A stretch of 64,000 bases of DNA from a bacterium (GTDB lineage: Bacteria; ARS69): the NCBI GenBank assembly GCA_025774805.1, contig JALGZR010000003.1, positions 1 to 64,000 of the forward strand, in the 5' to 3' direction. Positions 1 through 9,714 of the stretch are shown in pieces (within the stretch, counting starts at the first letter, position 1; every line of letters starts with the position of its first letter). The translations under genes were made by a program, and so were the position numbers. The notes below the pieces were generated by a model that ran no database searches, was not told the origin of the DNA, and worked only from the letters and a program-made list of their open reading frames with translations.

Positions 1-1614
1 CGGGAGCCGACCGATGGGCGTGTCCACGGCCTGGCCGGTCCCCTCGCAGCGTTCGAAGACCCACTTGAGAACGCGGCTGTTCTCTCCGTAGCCCGGCCAG
101 ATGAACTTGCCGTCCTGGTCCTTCCGGAACCAGTTCACGTAGTAGATCTTCGGCAGCTTCGCACCGGCGCGCGAACCGATCCTGAGCCAGTGGGCGAAGT
201 AGTCACCCATGTGATAGCCGCAGAACGGAAGCATGGCGAAGGGATCGCGCCGGAGCTCACCGACCTTGCCGGCGGCCGCCGCAGTTTTCTCCGAGGCCAT
301 GATCGAGCCGAGAAACGTCCCGTGCCTCCAGTCGAACGCCTCCGTGACGAGAGGGACGGTGGTGGCGCGCCTTCCGCCGAACATCATGGCGCTGATCGGC
401 ACACCGGCGGGATCCTCCCACTCGTCGGCGATGACGGGACACTGCCGCGCGGGCGCGGTGAAGCGCGCGTTCGGGTGCGCCGCGACACGACCGCAGCCCG
501 GAGTCCAGGGGCGCCGGATCCAGTCGGTCGCTTCCGCGGGCTCCTCGTGGAACATCTGCTCCCAGTAGATGTCCTCGTCCTTCGTCAGCGCGACGTTCGT
601 ATGGATGCAATTCGCGTGGAGCGCCTTCATCGCGTTGGGATTGCTGAAATCGGAAGTTCCGGGCGCCACTCCGAAGAACCCTGCCTCCGGATTGATCGCG
701 TACAGGCGACCGTCGTCCCCGAACTTCATCCAGGCGATGTCGTCGCCGATGCACTCTGCCTTCCAGCCGGGAACCGTCGGGGTGAGCATCGCGAGGTTCG
801 TCTTCCCGCACGCGGACGGGAACGCCGCTGCGACGTACCTCACCTTCCCTTCCGGGTTCGTCAGCTTGAGAATCAGCATGTGCTCGGCCATCCAGCCTTC
901 GTCCCGGGCCTGCACCGAGGCGATCCGCAGGGCGTGGCACTTCTTGCCCAGGAGCGCGTTTCCGCCGTAACCGGATCCGTAGGACCAGATCTCGCGCGTC
1001 TCGGGGAAGTGCGTGATGTACTTGTTGTCTCCGTCGCACGGCCAGGGCACGTCCTGCTTCTTCGGGGAGTCGAGCGGGTAACCGACCGAGTGGATGCCGC
1101 GAACGAAGTCCGGGCTGTCCCCGAGGACCTCGAGAACCTTCGATCCGACGCGCGTCATGATGTGCATGTTCGCGACCACGTACGCCGAGTCGGTGACCAT
1201 GACCCCGATCTTGGAGATGGGCGAACCGACCGGACCCATGGAGTACGGAATCACGTACATGGTCCGGCCGACCATGCAGCCTTCGTAGTGCTTGCGCAGG
1301 GTCGCTTTGATCTCTTTCGGATTGGCCCAATTGTTGGTGGGACCCGCGTCCTCTTCTCTCTCTGAACAGATGTAAGTCTGGTCCTCGACCCGCGCGACAT
1401 CGGCCGGGTCCGAGCGGACGTAGATGCTGTTGGGCCGCTTGTCGGGGTTCAACCACATCGCGGTGCCGGAATGCACCAGGAGGCGAAGCATCTCCTGGTA
1501 CTCGTCCTTGGAGCCATCACACCAGCGCACCGCGTCGGGCCGAAGCATGGCGGTAACTTCATCGACCCAGGCGGTCAGCTTCTCGTTCCGAACCATGGTG
1601 GCCACGGTTTCCAT
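1..1614 (-). CDS. pckG: Phosphoenolpyruvate carboxykinase (GTP), 3' end cut by window edge
   Basis: Interconverts oxaloacetate and PEP using GTP/GDP, the entry step of gluconeogenesis; cytosolic. 538 codons are open from ATG at 1614 to the left edge, and the family is about 600 residues, so roughly 70 C-terminal residues lie outside. Visible family motifs are the PEPCK P-loop with the hyper-reactive cysteine ([13 protein letters not shown]), the substrate/metal region ([13 protein letters not shown]) and the PIGxLP stretch near the edge. These are GTP-type, not ATP-type, signatures. The start is supported by GGAGAAGGG about 8 nt upstream of ATG. It is divergent from the downstream kinase gene. 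Only the C-terminus is unknown; nothing suggests inactivation. Confidence 0.95.
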   Translation of the reverse strand, partial: METVATMVRNEKLTAWVDEVTAMLRPDAVRWCDGSKDEYQEMLRLLVHSGTAMWLNPDKRPNSIYVRSDPADVARVEDQTYICSEREEDAGPTNNWANPKEIKATLRKHYEGCMVGRTMYVIPYSMGPVGSPISKIGVMVTDSAYVVANMHIMTRVGSKVLEVLGDSPDFVRGIHSVGYPLDSPKKQDVPWPCDGDNKYITHFPETREIWSYGSGYGGNALLGKKCHALRIASVQARDEGWMAEHMLILKLTNPEGKVRYVAAAFPSACGKTNLAMLTPTVPGWKAECIGDDIAWMKFGDDGRLYAINPEAGFFGVAPGTSDFSNPNAMKALHANCIHTNVALTKDEDIYWEQMFHEEPAEATDWIRRPWTPGCGRVAAHPNARFTAPARQCPVIADEWEDPAGVPISAMMFGGRRATTVPLVTEAFDWRHGTFLGSIMASEKTAAAAGKVGELRRDPFAMLPFCGYHMGDYFAHWLRIGSRAGAKLPKIYYVNWFRKDQDGKFIWPGYGENSRVLKWVFERCEGTGQAVDTPIGRLP

Positions 1615-2045
1615 GCGTCTGTCCCTTCTCCATCAAGGTCTCGGCAGACGACCGCGCCACGAGCCAGTCCCGCCCGAGGTCGGAACTTGCCGATGGCCGA
1701 TCGCCCGTTCCCCGCCGATCCCGCTTGATCCGGCCCGGGGCGAACCCCCGGGACCCGCCGGGATCGGCACCGGCCAAGGTACTCCGAGGGTGGCCCGCCC
1801 GACAGGGCCCTGACCGTGTCGGATCGCGACCGGGTCCGGCCCGGGCGACGACCGCTCCGCCCGGAGGGGAGCTGTAACTGTGAGTGAGCCACCCCGATCG
1901 ACCCTTTCCCCCGCGGCCCGCCGTCCACCCCGGTGCCCCCCGCCGCCGCCGCTGCTCTCTGGCCCCGCCCTCGCTCCTCCTTTACAGTTCTCGTGGACCC
2001 GGGCCCGCTCCCCTCTCTCTTCTCCCTCCGGAGAAGGATCGCGGC
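1615..2045. other. Divergent intergenic region, 431 bp
   Basis: Lies between pckG (minus) and the Ser/Thr kinase gene (plus), so it must carry both promoters. The last 150 bases on the plus strand are strikingly pyrimidine-rich and end in a clear GGAGAAGGA ribosome binding site for the kinase. An ATG-initiated reading frame extends back into this region (from 1884) but encodes a Pro/Arg-rich stretch unlike any kinase N-terminus. No convincing -35/-10 pair, operator or RNA gene was recognised. Confidence 0.5.
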
Positions 2046-4706
2046 GTGATCGGCAAGTCCATCTCCCACTTCACGATCGTGGACCGGCTCGGAGCCGGCG
2101 GCATGGGCGAGGTGTGGCGCGCTACGGACTCGAGACTCGGGCGCGAGGTCGCGCTCAAGATCCTGCCTCCCGCCTTCGCGCAGGACGCCGAACGGATGGC
2201 GCGCTTTCAGCGGGAGGCGCAGGTCCTCGCCTCGCTGAACCACCCGAACATCGGGGCGATCTACGGAATCGAGGAGACCCCCGACTCGCGCGTTCTGGTT
2301 CTGGAGCTCGTCGAGGGGGACACGCTCGCGGAGCGGCTGAGGTCGGGACGACTGCCCGTCCGGGACGCCCTGTCCATCGCGGCCCAGATCGCGGAGGCGG
2401 TGGAGGACGCTCACGAGAGGGGCATCGTGCACCGGGATCTGAAGCCCGCGAACGTGAAGGTGACACCCGACGAGGGACGGGTGAAGGTCCTCGACTTCGG
2501 GCTCGCGAAGGCGATCGAGGGAAGCGCGGCGCGTGACCCCTCCTGCTCCGACTCCCTCTCCCCCACGATCTCGCCCGTCATCACCGGGGCGATGACCGGG
2601 GCGAACGTGATCCTGGGCACGGCCGCCTACATGAGCCCCGAGCAGGCCCGCGGCCAGCCGGTGGACAAACGGGCCGACATCTGGGCGTTCGGGGTGATCC
2701 TCTTCGAGATGCTCACGGGGCGGTCGCTGTTCCACGGTGAGACGGTCTCGGACACCCTCGCCTCCGTCCTCAAGACCGATCCGACGTGGGACGCGCTCCC
2801 GGACGACACGCCTCTCCGCATTCGCCGGCTTCTCCGCCGCTGCCTCGAGCGGAGTCCGAAAGACCGGCTGCGCGACATCGGAGACGCGCGCCTCGCGATC
2901 CGCGAGGTGCTCTCGGGAAAGGTCGAGGCCGCTGAGCCCGGCCGGACCGACGTGCCACCCTCCGCCGCAAGCCGGCGCCGTTGGCTTCTCCCGGCGGTCG
3001 CCGTCATCTCCGCAGCGATCGCGGCCGCCCTCCTGTGGATGCTCCGCCCCGGACCGCCCGAGCCTCCACTGCGCAAGTTCGCGATTCCGTTCGAGACGAT
3101 GTCGCGGGTCACCGACCTCGCGCTCTCCCCCGACGAATCGGCGATCGCCGGAGTCCTCAACGGCCGTCTCTGGGTCCGGGACTTCGTCACGATGGAGGAT
3201 CGCCGATTCCCGGGCTCGGAAGAGGTGTACACCCCGTTCTGGTCTCCTGACGGGGAGTGGATCGCCTACGGCACTCGGAACGCCCTCTGGAAGGTCCGCC
3301 GCACCGGCGGAGAGCCGCTCATGATCGCGGCGCTCGCCGATGAGCAGGAGTTCACGACCGTGGCCGGCGGCGCCTGGGGAGAGGACGGGCGGATCGTCTT
3401 CGCCTCGGGCAACGGAGGTCTCTGGCGGATCGCGGCCCAGGGGGGCGATCCCGCGCTCTTCGTTTCGCTCGGGGAGGGGGAGCAGGACTATCACTGCGCC
3501 GTCGCGTTGCCGGAGGGGAATGGCTGGGCGTTCCTCGTACACCGGGAGGACGGCTTCGACACGATCGGGACCTTCTCGGCCGGAGGGGAACGCGGCGTCG
3601 TGCTCAGACTCGAGGGCCAGAACCTGTTCAATCTGACCTGGTCTTCCTCGGGGCATCTTCTCTTCCGTCGCTCGGGCAACGCCGCCGGAGTGTGGGCGCT
3701 CCCGTTCGACGCCGAGACGCTCGAGGCCACCGGGGATCCGTTCCTTGCCGCACCGGGCGGTTCTACCCCCGCGGGCGGGAGGGGAGGCACGCTCGCCTAC
3801 ATGCGCGGGGGCCCGTCCCGTGAAACCCTCCTCGCTCTCCTCGACCGGAGCGGCGAGGTTCGGGAGACCACCGGGGACCCTGCCCTCTACCTCCACTTCC
3901 CGACCCTCTCTCCCGACGGTCGTTGGATCGTCTGCGGCCTCCGAGAGGGGGAGACCCGCAACCTCTGGCTGGTGGACGTGGCCCGGGGCACCCGCCGGCG
4001 CTTCTCCTCGCGTCCCGATCGCCAGGACTGGGGCACCTGGGACGCGGACGGCCGGGAGCTCTGGTACTACGCCACGACCGACGGTTTCCGCGGGACGATC
4101 CTCGTCCGCCCGGCGACCGGCGCCGGCGAACCCCGCGAGATCACCCGGGGCATCCTGCCGGAGCCGTCCCCGGACGACCGCTGGCTGCTGTTCACGCGCG
4201 CCAAAGAGGACGAGCCTGACCTCGACCTCTGGATCTTGGCCCTCGATGAGGAGGGGGCCGAGCCTGTGCCGCTCCTCGCAACGGATTCCAGTGAGCTGCG
4301 GCCGGTTCCCTCGCCCACCGACCCGCTCGTGGCGTACGTGTCGGATGTCTCGGGGCGTGAGGAGATCTACCTCGCCACCTATCCCGAGATCGAGTGGACC
4401 CGGCTCGTCTCGAAGGGCGGAGGCTGGTGGCCGGTTTGGCGGGCCGACGGCCGGGAGCTGTTCTACGCCGTCGGCGACTCGATCCTGGCCGTGGACGTGG
4501 AGGCCGCGGACGGTGACGTCCGGTTGGGGAAGCCCCGCCTGCTGTTCCGGCGCCCGCGCTACGAGCCGACGTCGTCGTCCTTCCCGGACGCTTTCGACGT
4601 CACGGCCAACGGAGAGACCATCGTCACGCACGTTCTCGATGAGGCCGCCGCACCCGAGCCGCCCACGCTCGTGATCGTGCAGAACTGGTTTTCCGAGTTT
4701 GAATAG
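2046..4706 (+). CDS. Receptor-type Ser/Thr protein kinase with C-terminal PD40/TolB-like propeller
   Basis: 886 residues. An N-terminal Hanks-type kinase (about residues 8-290) has the glycine loop LGAGGMGEVW, catalytic Lys in VALKIL, HRDLKPAN loop, DFG and YMSPEQ, so it should be active. One transmembrane helix follows (around residue 325, LLPAVAVISAAIAAALLWML). The remaining ~550 residues are repeats with LSPDG/WSPDG-type turns typical of WD40-like PD40 blades, presumably a periplasmic sensor or interaction domain. GTG at 2046 is chosen because GGAGAAGGA lies 8 nt upstream; a longer ATG start at 1884 adds low-complexity Pro/Arg sequence. The architecture is common in Acidobacteria and related high-GC phyla. 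Substrate and ligand are unknown. Confidence 0.9.
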   Translation: MIGKSISHFTIVDRLGAGGMGEVWRATDSRLGREVALKILPPAFAQDAERMARFQREAQVLASLNHPNIGAIYGIEETPDSRVLVLELVEGDTLAERLRSGRLPVRDALSIAAQIAEAVEDAHERGIVHRDLKPANVKVTPDEGRVKVLDFGLAKAIEGSAARDPSCSDSLSPTISPVITGAMTGANVILGTAAYMSPEQARGQPVDKRADIWAFGVILFEMLTGRSLFHGETVSDTLASVLKTDPTWDALPDDTPLRIRRLLRRCLERSPKDRLRDIGDARLAIREVLSGKVEAAEPGRTDVPPSAASRRRWLLPAVAVISAAIAAALLWMLRPGPPEPPLRKFAIPFETMSRVTDLALSPDESAIAGVLNGRLWVRDFVTMEDRRFPGSEEVYTPFWSPDGEWIAYGTRNALWKVRRTGGEPLMIAALADEQEFTTVAGGAWGEDGRIVFASGNGGLWRIAAQGGDPALFVSLGEGEQDYHCAVALPEGNGWAFLVHREDGFDTIGTFSAGGERGVVLRLEGQNLFNLTWSSSGHLLFRRSGNAAGVWALPFDAETLEATGDPFLAAPGGSTPAGGRGGTLAYMRGGPSRETLLALLDRSGEVRETTGDPALYLHFPTLSPDGRWIVCGLREGETRNLWLVDVARGTRRRFSSRPDRQDWGTWDADGRELWYYATTDGFRGTILVRPATGAGEPREITRGILPEPSPDDRWLLFTRAKEDEPDLDLWILALDEEGAEPVPLLATDSSELRPVPSPTDPLVAYVSDVSGREEIYLATYPEIEWTRLVSKGGGWWPVWRADGRELFYAVGDSILAVDVEAADGDVRLGKPRLLFRRPRYEPTSSSFPDAFDVTANGETIVTHVLDEAAAPEPPTLVIVQNWFSEFE

Positions 4707-4715
4707 GGGAGCTGA

Positions 4716-4738
4716 GGGGAGCGGCCGGCTCCTTCCCC
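4716..4738. terminator. Possible bidirectional terminator hairpin
   Basis: GGAGC/GCTCC arms around a five-base loop, extended by GG/CC pairs across a two-base bulge, sit 10 bp after the kinase stop and before the convergent anti-sigma gene. There is no T-run on either side, so termination is inferred mainly from position. Confidence 0.3.
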
Positions 4739-4824
4739 TAGAATCGCCACGGTTCCGGCCAACTCCCCTCGCTTCGGCGCCTCAACCCGGGATCGCCCGT
4801 GCCCCCGGCATCACCGGTCCCGCA

Positions 4825-5355
4825 TCACCGGTACTTCGGCGAGATCGCCCGGGACGTCCCGTCGAGGGGATAGGGAGGGAACTCCCCGAAGTCGGGATCC
4901 GACCGCGGATCGATGACGGGTTTCCGCAAGGGCTCCTCCGGCGGCGACCGTTCCGGTCGCGAGGGCGGAGAGGGCCGCTCGAGGAGAGCCAGCATCTCGT
5001 CGTCTCCTCCCCCGTAGAGCTCCTTCTCCCCCTTGTCCGGCAGGAAGGGCTCCTCGAGAAGGGCGGCCGGAGGCTCCGGTTCCGCGGAGCGTTTTCCGTA
5101 CTGAGCCCCCAGCAGGAACGCCGCCGCGAGCGCGGCGGTCGCGAAAGCGACCTTCGGGAGCGGCGAGAAGAGACGCCGCAGGATCCCCGTCCGAAGGGGA
5201 CCGCCCGCGGGGGCGTCGGATCGGATCAGATCCCTCTCTCGGAGAGCCTCGACGATCCGAGTTTCGCAGCCCGGAGGCGGAGACACCGGATCCGCGAGGG
5301 CCTCGAACGCCCTCCGCTCTTCCCGCGTCAGATCCTCAGAGTGCTCGTCGTTCAT
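4825..5355 (-). CDS. Putative membrane anti-sigma factor
   Basis: 176 residues with one central transmembrane segment (about residues 67-86, VAFATAALAAAFLLGAQYG), a cytosolic N-terminal ~65 residues and a Pro/Glu-rich periplasmic tail. It overlaps the 3' end of the upstream ECF sigma gene by 20 bp, the usual arrangement for a cognate anti-sigma factor. The start is backed by GGAGGAG before ATG. I see no HxxxCxxC zinc-binding anti-sigma motif, so the assignment rests on topology and gene order. The N-terminal half includes a short acidic/basic helix (TREERRAFEALADP) that could contact sigma. The sensed signal is unknown. Confidence 0.6.
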   Translation of the reverse strand: MNDEHSEDLTREERRAFEALADPVSPPPGCETRIVEALRERDLIRSDAPAGGPLRTGILRRLFSPLPKVAFATAALAAAFLLGAQYGKRSAEPEPPAALLEEPFLPDKGEKELYGGGDDEMLALLERPSPPSRPERSPPEEPLRKPVIDPRSDPDFGEFPPYPLDGTSRAISPKYR

Positions 5356-5902
5356 CGATACTCTCCTCCGGGTGATCGAGCCAGCTCCGGACCGCTCTCC
5401 TGGCGCGGGAGAGCTGGCTCTTCGAAGTGCCGTTGTGAATTCCCATGAGGCGGCCGATCTCCTCGTGCGTGTAGCCCTCGACGTCGTGCAGGATCAGAAC
5501 TTCACGGTACCCGCTCGGAAGCCGGGCGATGGCCCGCTCGAGGTCGATCGGGTGGATCTCCCGGTGCGGCGAACGCAGGGATCGCACATCCGGAAGGTCC
5601 TCGGCCCCGATCGATTCCGTCCGGCGGAGCTTCTTGCGCGCCTCCCGATGGCAGTTGAGCGCGATGCCGGTGAGCCAGCTCCGCAGGCTCGAGTCCCACC
5701 GGAAATCCTCCAGACGCTCCGCCGCCCGAATCCAGGCGATCTGGAGGATCTCCTCCGCGTCCTCCGGATCTCCGCCCGCCAGACGCAGAATCAGACGGTA
5801 CATGACCGGTGCGTGACGCCGGTAGAGGGCGCGAAACGCGTTTTCCGTCCGGGCCCGCAAATAGGCTCGGACCAGCTCTCGATCGTCTCCCGCGGGATTC
5901 AA
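5336..5902 (-). CDS. RNA polymerase ECF sigma factor
   Basis: 188 residues, normal for the extracytoplasmic-function sigma-70 family. Region 2 is visible as AFRALYRRHAPVMYRLILRL followed by DPEDAEEILQ and the W..DS.LRSWL block; region 4 is visible as the helix-turn-helix in REVLILHDVEGYTHEEIG and the SQLSRARRAVRSWL end. It probably directs transcription of envelope-stress genes and is held by the membrane protein encoded immediately downstream (20-bp overlap). The start codon appears to be TTG at 5902 with only a weak ribosome binding site; a second TTG 14 codons downstream is an alternative. The upstream minus-strand thioredoxin/TPR gene may belong to the same regulon. Confidence 0.9.
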   Translation of the reverse strand: MNPAGDDRELVRAYLRARTENAFRALYRRHAPVMYRLILRLAGGDPEDAEEILQIAWIRAAERLEDFRWDSSLRSWLTGIALNCHREARKKLRRTESIGAEDLPDVRSLRSPHREIHPIDLERAIARLPSGYREVLILHDVEGYTHEEIGRLMGIHNGTSKSQLSRARRAVRSWLDHPEESIDERRAL

Positions 5903-5982
5903 GGGGCTCGTCCCGTCTCGTTGCCTCGGTCGGTGAAGCGGAAGACGGCGGGGCGATGGTCCCGCCGCCTCCCGGAATCACG

Positions 5983-6003
5983 GCACGGAGTCTCGCTCCG
6001 TGC
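5983..6003 (-). terminator. Perfect 8-bp stem hairpin after the thioredoxin/TPR gene
   Basis: GCACGGAG and CTCCGTGC flank a five-base TCTCG loop, 9 bp past the stop codon at 6012 in the direction of transcription. No U-tract follows. It could be a terminator, or an attenuator separating this gene from the sigma/anti-sigma pair. Confidence 0.45.
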
Positions 6004-6011
6004 GGGATCTC

Positions 6012-7211
6012 TCACTCCCCCTCGCTCATGGCGAGGATCTCCTCGAAGCGGACCAGCTGCTTCTGGAAGTACTCGTTCTCCGGATCCTCCTGGACCGCCA
6101 GCCGGATGTACTGGACGGCGTTACTGCAATCATCCTTCAGATTGCAGATCTCGGCCAGCGTGTCGAGGACGTTGGCCTTGTCCCGCCCCGCCTCGCAGAG
6201 CTCCACCCCGCGACGCGCCATCTCCTCGGCTTCCTCGAGGTTGATCCGGTTCTCGAAGCACCACCACGCGAAGTTGTTCAGTAGGACGCCGTCCTCCTGC
6301 CAGTTCTCCGGCTGCTGCGCCTTGCGGGCCTGGACCGCGGCGTCCACGTCCCTCTCGATGTAGAGCGCGTAGTCGGGATAGATCTTCGCCCGCATCTTGG
6401 CGGATTTCTCGTCGTCCGCGTCCGCGAGCGCCTCGTAGGCCACCCGAAGATAGGGGTACGCGATCTCCGGAGTCTTCGCCTTGTAGCCGACCTTCCAGAC
6501 CGTGTGATAGGCGGACAGCATCGTCTCGGGGGTCGGATTGGAGGCGAAGACGGCGTCGGCCTGCCCCCGGACCTGGGCCGGCGTGTAGATCTTCGACCAG
6601 GCCCCCCGTGCCATGGCGCCCAGGACGCGGAGCTCGTAATCGATCTCCGACTCCGGGTTCAGCTCCATCGCCCGGCGGTAGTACGCCACCGCCTCGGCCG
6701 GATACCCGAGGTACTGGCGGAGGTCCCCGATCTTGACCGCGTCGGCCTCGGTCGGGTTCTCGCGGAACCGGGTCATCTTCTCGCTGATCGTCGTCGGATC
6801 CGCGAGAGCCTCTGCCTTCGCCTGGAGAAACTTGTCGCGGTGCTTGTAGCCCATCCAGCAGTCCATCGTCTCGCCCGAGCTATTCGCGAGGATGAACGTG
6901 GGATAGCCCACCACGCCGTAGGACTTGGCCACCTTCTCGCCCTCGCCCTCCTCGGCGTCCATGCTGTGGTACACGACTCCCTCGGAAACCGCGTTCCGGA
7001 ACTCCTCGTCGCTTTCCCACTCCTTCTGGAAGGCCTTGCAGGAGTACGACCACTCGGCTTCCAAGTTCAGGAGGAGGGGAACGCCTTGCGACGCGGCCAT
7101 CTTCTGGGCCGCTTCGTAGGAGTCGGGGGGGCCGTAGCCGGCGAAGGCCGCATCCCCGACGAACAGGAGCGGAAGGGCGGCCAGAAGGGCGATGGAGGTT
7201 CTGAGCTTCAT
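6012..7211 (-). CDS. Exported thioredoxin-fold protein with TPR-like C-terminus
   Basis: 399 residues with a Sec signal peptide (residues 1-24, cleavage near AFA-GYG). Residues ~30-135 form a thioredoxin-like domain: PLLLNLEAEWSYSCKAF at the active-site position, cis-Pro region GYPTFIL and the MGY turn. The usual CxxC is reduced to a single cysteine (SYSC), so it is not a classical disulfide oxidoreductase; single-Cys forms may act as peroxidase-like or thiol-binding proteins. From about residue 165 onward there are TPR-type helix pairs (YPAEAVAYYRRAMELNPES and others). Strong GAGGAG ribosome binding site. It lies upstream of the ECF sigma operon and divergent from the membrane TPR gene. Confidence 0.8.
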   Translation of the reverse strand: MKLRTSIALLAALPLLFVGDAAFAGYGPPDSYEAAQKMAASQGVPLLLNLEAEWSYSCKAFQKEWESDEEFRNAVSEGVVYHSMDAEEGEGEKVAKSYGVVGYPTFILANSSGETMDCWMGYKHRDKFLQAKAEALADPTTISEKMTRFRENPTEADAVKIGDLRQYLGYPAEAVAYYRRAMELNPESEIDYELRVLGAMARGAWSKIYTPAQVRGQADAVFASNPTPETMLSAYHTVWKVGYKAKTPEIAYPYLRVAYEALADADDEKSAKMRAKIYPDYALYIERDVDAAVQARKAQQPENWQEDGVLLNNFAWWCFENRINLEEAEEMARRGVELCEAGRDKANVLDTLAEICNLKDDCSNAVQYIRLAVQEDPENEYFQKQLVRFEEILAMSEGE

Positions 7212-7333
7212 TCTCGATCTCTCCTCGTTGGACGGGAACGCTCCCGGTTCGGCGGCCGGGATCGGTCCCGATGGTGTCTCCCACCCATGAGTGGCCCCGC
7301 ACCGGCGAAAGGTTGCACGGGTATACTCCCGAA

Positions 7334-9519
7334 ATGAGCCGCGAATCGAGCCGAAGGAGCCCCCGTCGCTCCCCGGCCGGGCCCGCCCCGGCCGAGCCGG
7401 TCCGCCGGCCCGCGGGGGCGGGCGTCCCCCGCCGCGGCCGGCGGACCCTCGCGGCCGGGGCGCTGCTCGCGATCCTCGTCGTCGTGGCCTATCTGCCGGC
7501 CACGCGGGGGGACTTCATCTGGGACGACGACGCCTACGTCCAGAACAACGAGACGCTCCGCTCGGGGGACGGACTGCGTCGGATCTGGCTCGAGATCGGC
7601 GCGACGGACCAATACTATCCCCTCGTTCACACGACGTTCTGGCTGGAGTACCGGGTCTGGCAGCTCTCCCCGGCCGGATACCGCGGGGTGAACATCCTCT
7701 TGCACGTCGTGTCGGTCGTGCTCCTGTGGCGTCTGCTCCGCCGGCTCTCCGTGCCCGGGGCGTGGGTCGCCGCGGCCCTGTTCGGTCTACACCCCGTGCA
7801 CGTCGAGTCGGTGGCCTGGATCACGGAGCGGAAGAACGTTCTCTCCGGGGTCTTCTATCTCGCCGCGGCCTTCCTCTATTTGCGCTCCGCCCTCCCCACC
7901 GGGGACCGGCCGGGGGATCGCCCTCCCCGCCGCGGAGTGGCCGGGGAGGGTGCGGGCGGCGGCGTCCCCCGCCCCGTTTACGTCGCCTCCCTCCTGCTGT
8001 TCGCCTGCGCGCTCCTCAGCAAGACGGTGACCGCGTCACTCCCGGCGGCACTCCTCCTCGTCCTCTGGTGGAAGCGAGGACGAATCGGGTGGGGCGATGC
8101 GAGGTCCCTTCTGCCCTTCTTCGCGCTGGGCGTGGCCCTGGGCTCGATCACGATCTGGATGGAGAGACACGAGGTCGGGGCCGTCGGGCCGGAGTGGGAC
8201 CTCTCCCCCGTCGAGCGCCTCCTGATCGCGGGACGCGCACTCTGGTTCACCCCCTCGCCTTCATCTATCCCCGCTGGGAGATCGACGTCCGGAACGGAGC
8301 CGCCTACCTCTTTCCCGCGGCGGCGGTGGCGGTCGTCGTCGTCCTCGGAGCCCTTCGCGGTCGGCTGGGCCGCGGACCGCTGACCGCGGTCCTGTACTTC
8401 GCCGGCACCCTCGTCCCCGCGCTGGGCTTCTTCGACGTCTATCCCATGCGTTACTCCTTCGTGGCGGATCACTTCCAGTACCTGGCCAGCATCGGAATCC
8501 TCACCCTGTTCGTGGCCGGCGTCTCCGCGGCCATGTCGGCACGGCACCGCCGCCGATCCCGCACCCTCGCCGTGATCCTGTCGGCGCTGGCGATCTCGAC
8601 GGGGGGGGCGCTCACCTGGAGTCGGGGGGGCGCGTTCCGCGACCTGGAGAGCCTCTGGCGCGACACGCTGCGCAAGAACCCCGCGGCCTGGCTGGCCCAC
8701 AACAACCTGGGCACCGTGCTCCAGGAGCGGGGCCGCTTCGACGAAGCGCTCGCGTGCTATCGGCGGGCGATCGAGCTCAAGAGCGACTACGCGCTGGCCC
8801 TGGACAACGTGGGCAACGTGTTGCACCTGACGGATCGATCTTCCGAGGCGGTCGCCTACTACCGGCAAGCGCTGCACCATCGCCCCGACCTCGTGGAGAC
8901 CCGCAACCGTCTGGGGGCCATGCTGCAGGCCGAGGGTCGGTGGGACGAGGCCATCCGGGAGTACTCGGAGGCGATCCGGATCCGCCCCGAGTACCCTCCC
9001 TCCTACTACAACCTCGGGAACGCGCTCCGATCGCGGGGGCGTCCCGACCTGGCCGTCGATTCGTATCGCCGGACCCTGGAGCTCGCGCCCCACTTCCCGG
9101 AGGCGCACAACAATCTCGGCCTGGCCCTCGTGATGACCGGACGGATGGCGGATGCGCTGGTGCACTTCCGGGAGGCCCTGCGGCAGCGACCCGACTGGGT
9201 GCAGCCCGCGGTGAGCGCCGCTCGAATCCTCGCGACCCATCCGGACGGAGGTGTCCGTCGCGAAGAGGAGGCGCTCCGCCTCGCGCGGCGCGCGGCCGAC
9301 GGGATCGGACGGGACGATCCCTGGGTGCTGGACACGCTGGCGGCGGCGCTCGCCGCCGCGGGCCGGTTCGCGCCGGCCGTCACGACCGCGGAGAGGGCGC
9401 GGGACGCCGCCCTCGCCCTCGGCGACGCCGGCCTGGCGGCGGAGATCGGAGATCGCCTGAGACTGTACCGGCAGGAGAGACCCTACCGTGAGTCCCCGGG
9501 TCGACCCTCCGGCCCGTGA
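7334..9519 (+). CDS. TMTC-like GT-C/TPR membrane protein, broken by a frameshift
   Basis: The 5' part (7334 to about 8248) encodes a multi-pass membrane domain with the GT-C style acidic loop FIWDDDAYVQNN and the family block HPVHVESVAWITERKNVLSG. The product continues in another frame from about 8250 to 9519: PLAFIYPRWEID, more membrane segments, then at least five TPRs (for example NPAAWLAHNNLGTVLQERG). Homologues read roughly LWFYxGKLxWPxPLAFIYPRW here, so about nine residues and one frame are missing at 8245-8252. The TMTC family includes protein O-mannosyltransferase-like enzymes, but no substrate can be assigned. ATG at 7334 is the likely start. Conservation on both sides of the break means either recent loss or an assembly error. 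Confidence 0.75.
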
Positions 9520-9714
9520 TCCCGGAGACGACCCTGGACCCGCCCCGGAGGCGGGGTATAGATAGAAGAAGCGGGGTACGCGGTTCATTCCCCGCACCTC
9601 TTCCTCCCCCGATCTCCTCCGCGAGTCACCGCCGGGGAGCCGTGGGGGGAGCGCCCGCGGATGCGCGGATCCCGGCCTCCTCGAGGAGGCCCCAATTGCC
9701 AGGGGAAATATGTG

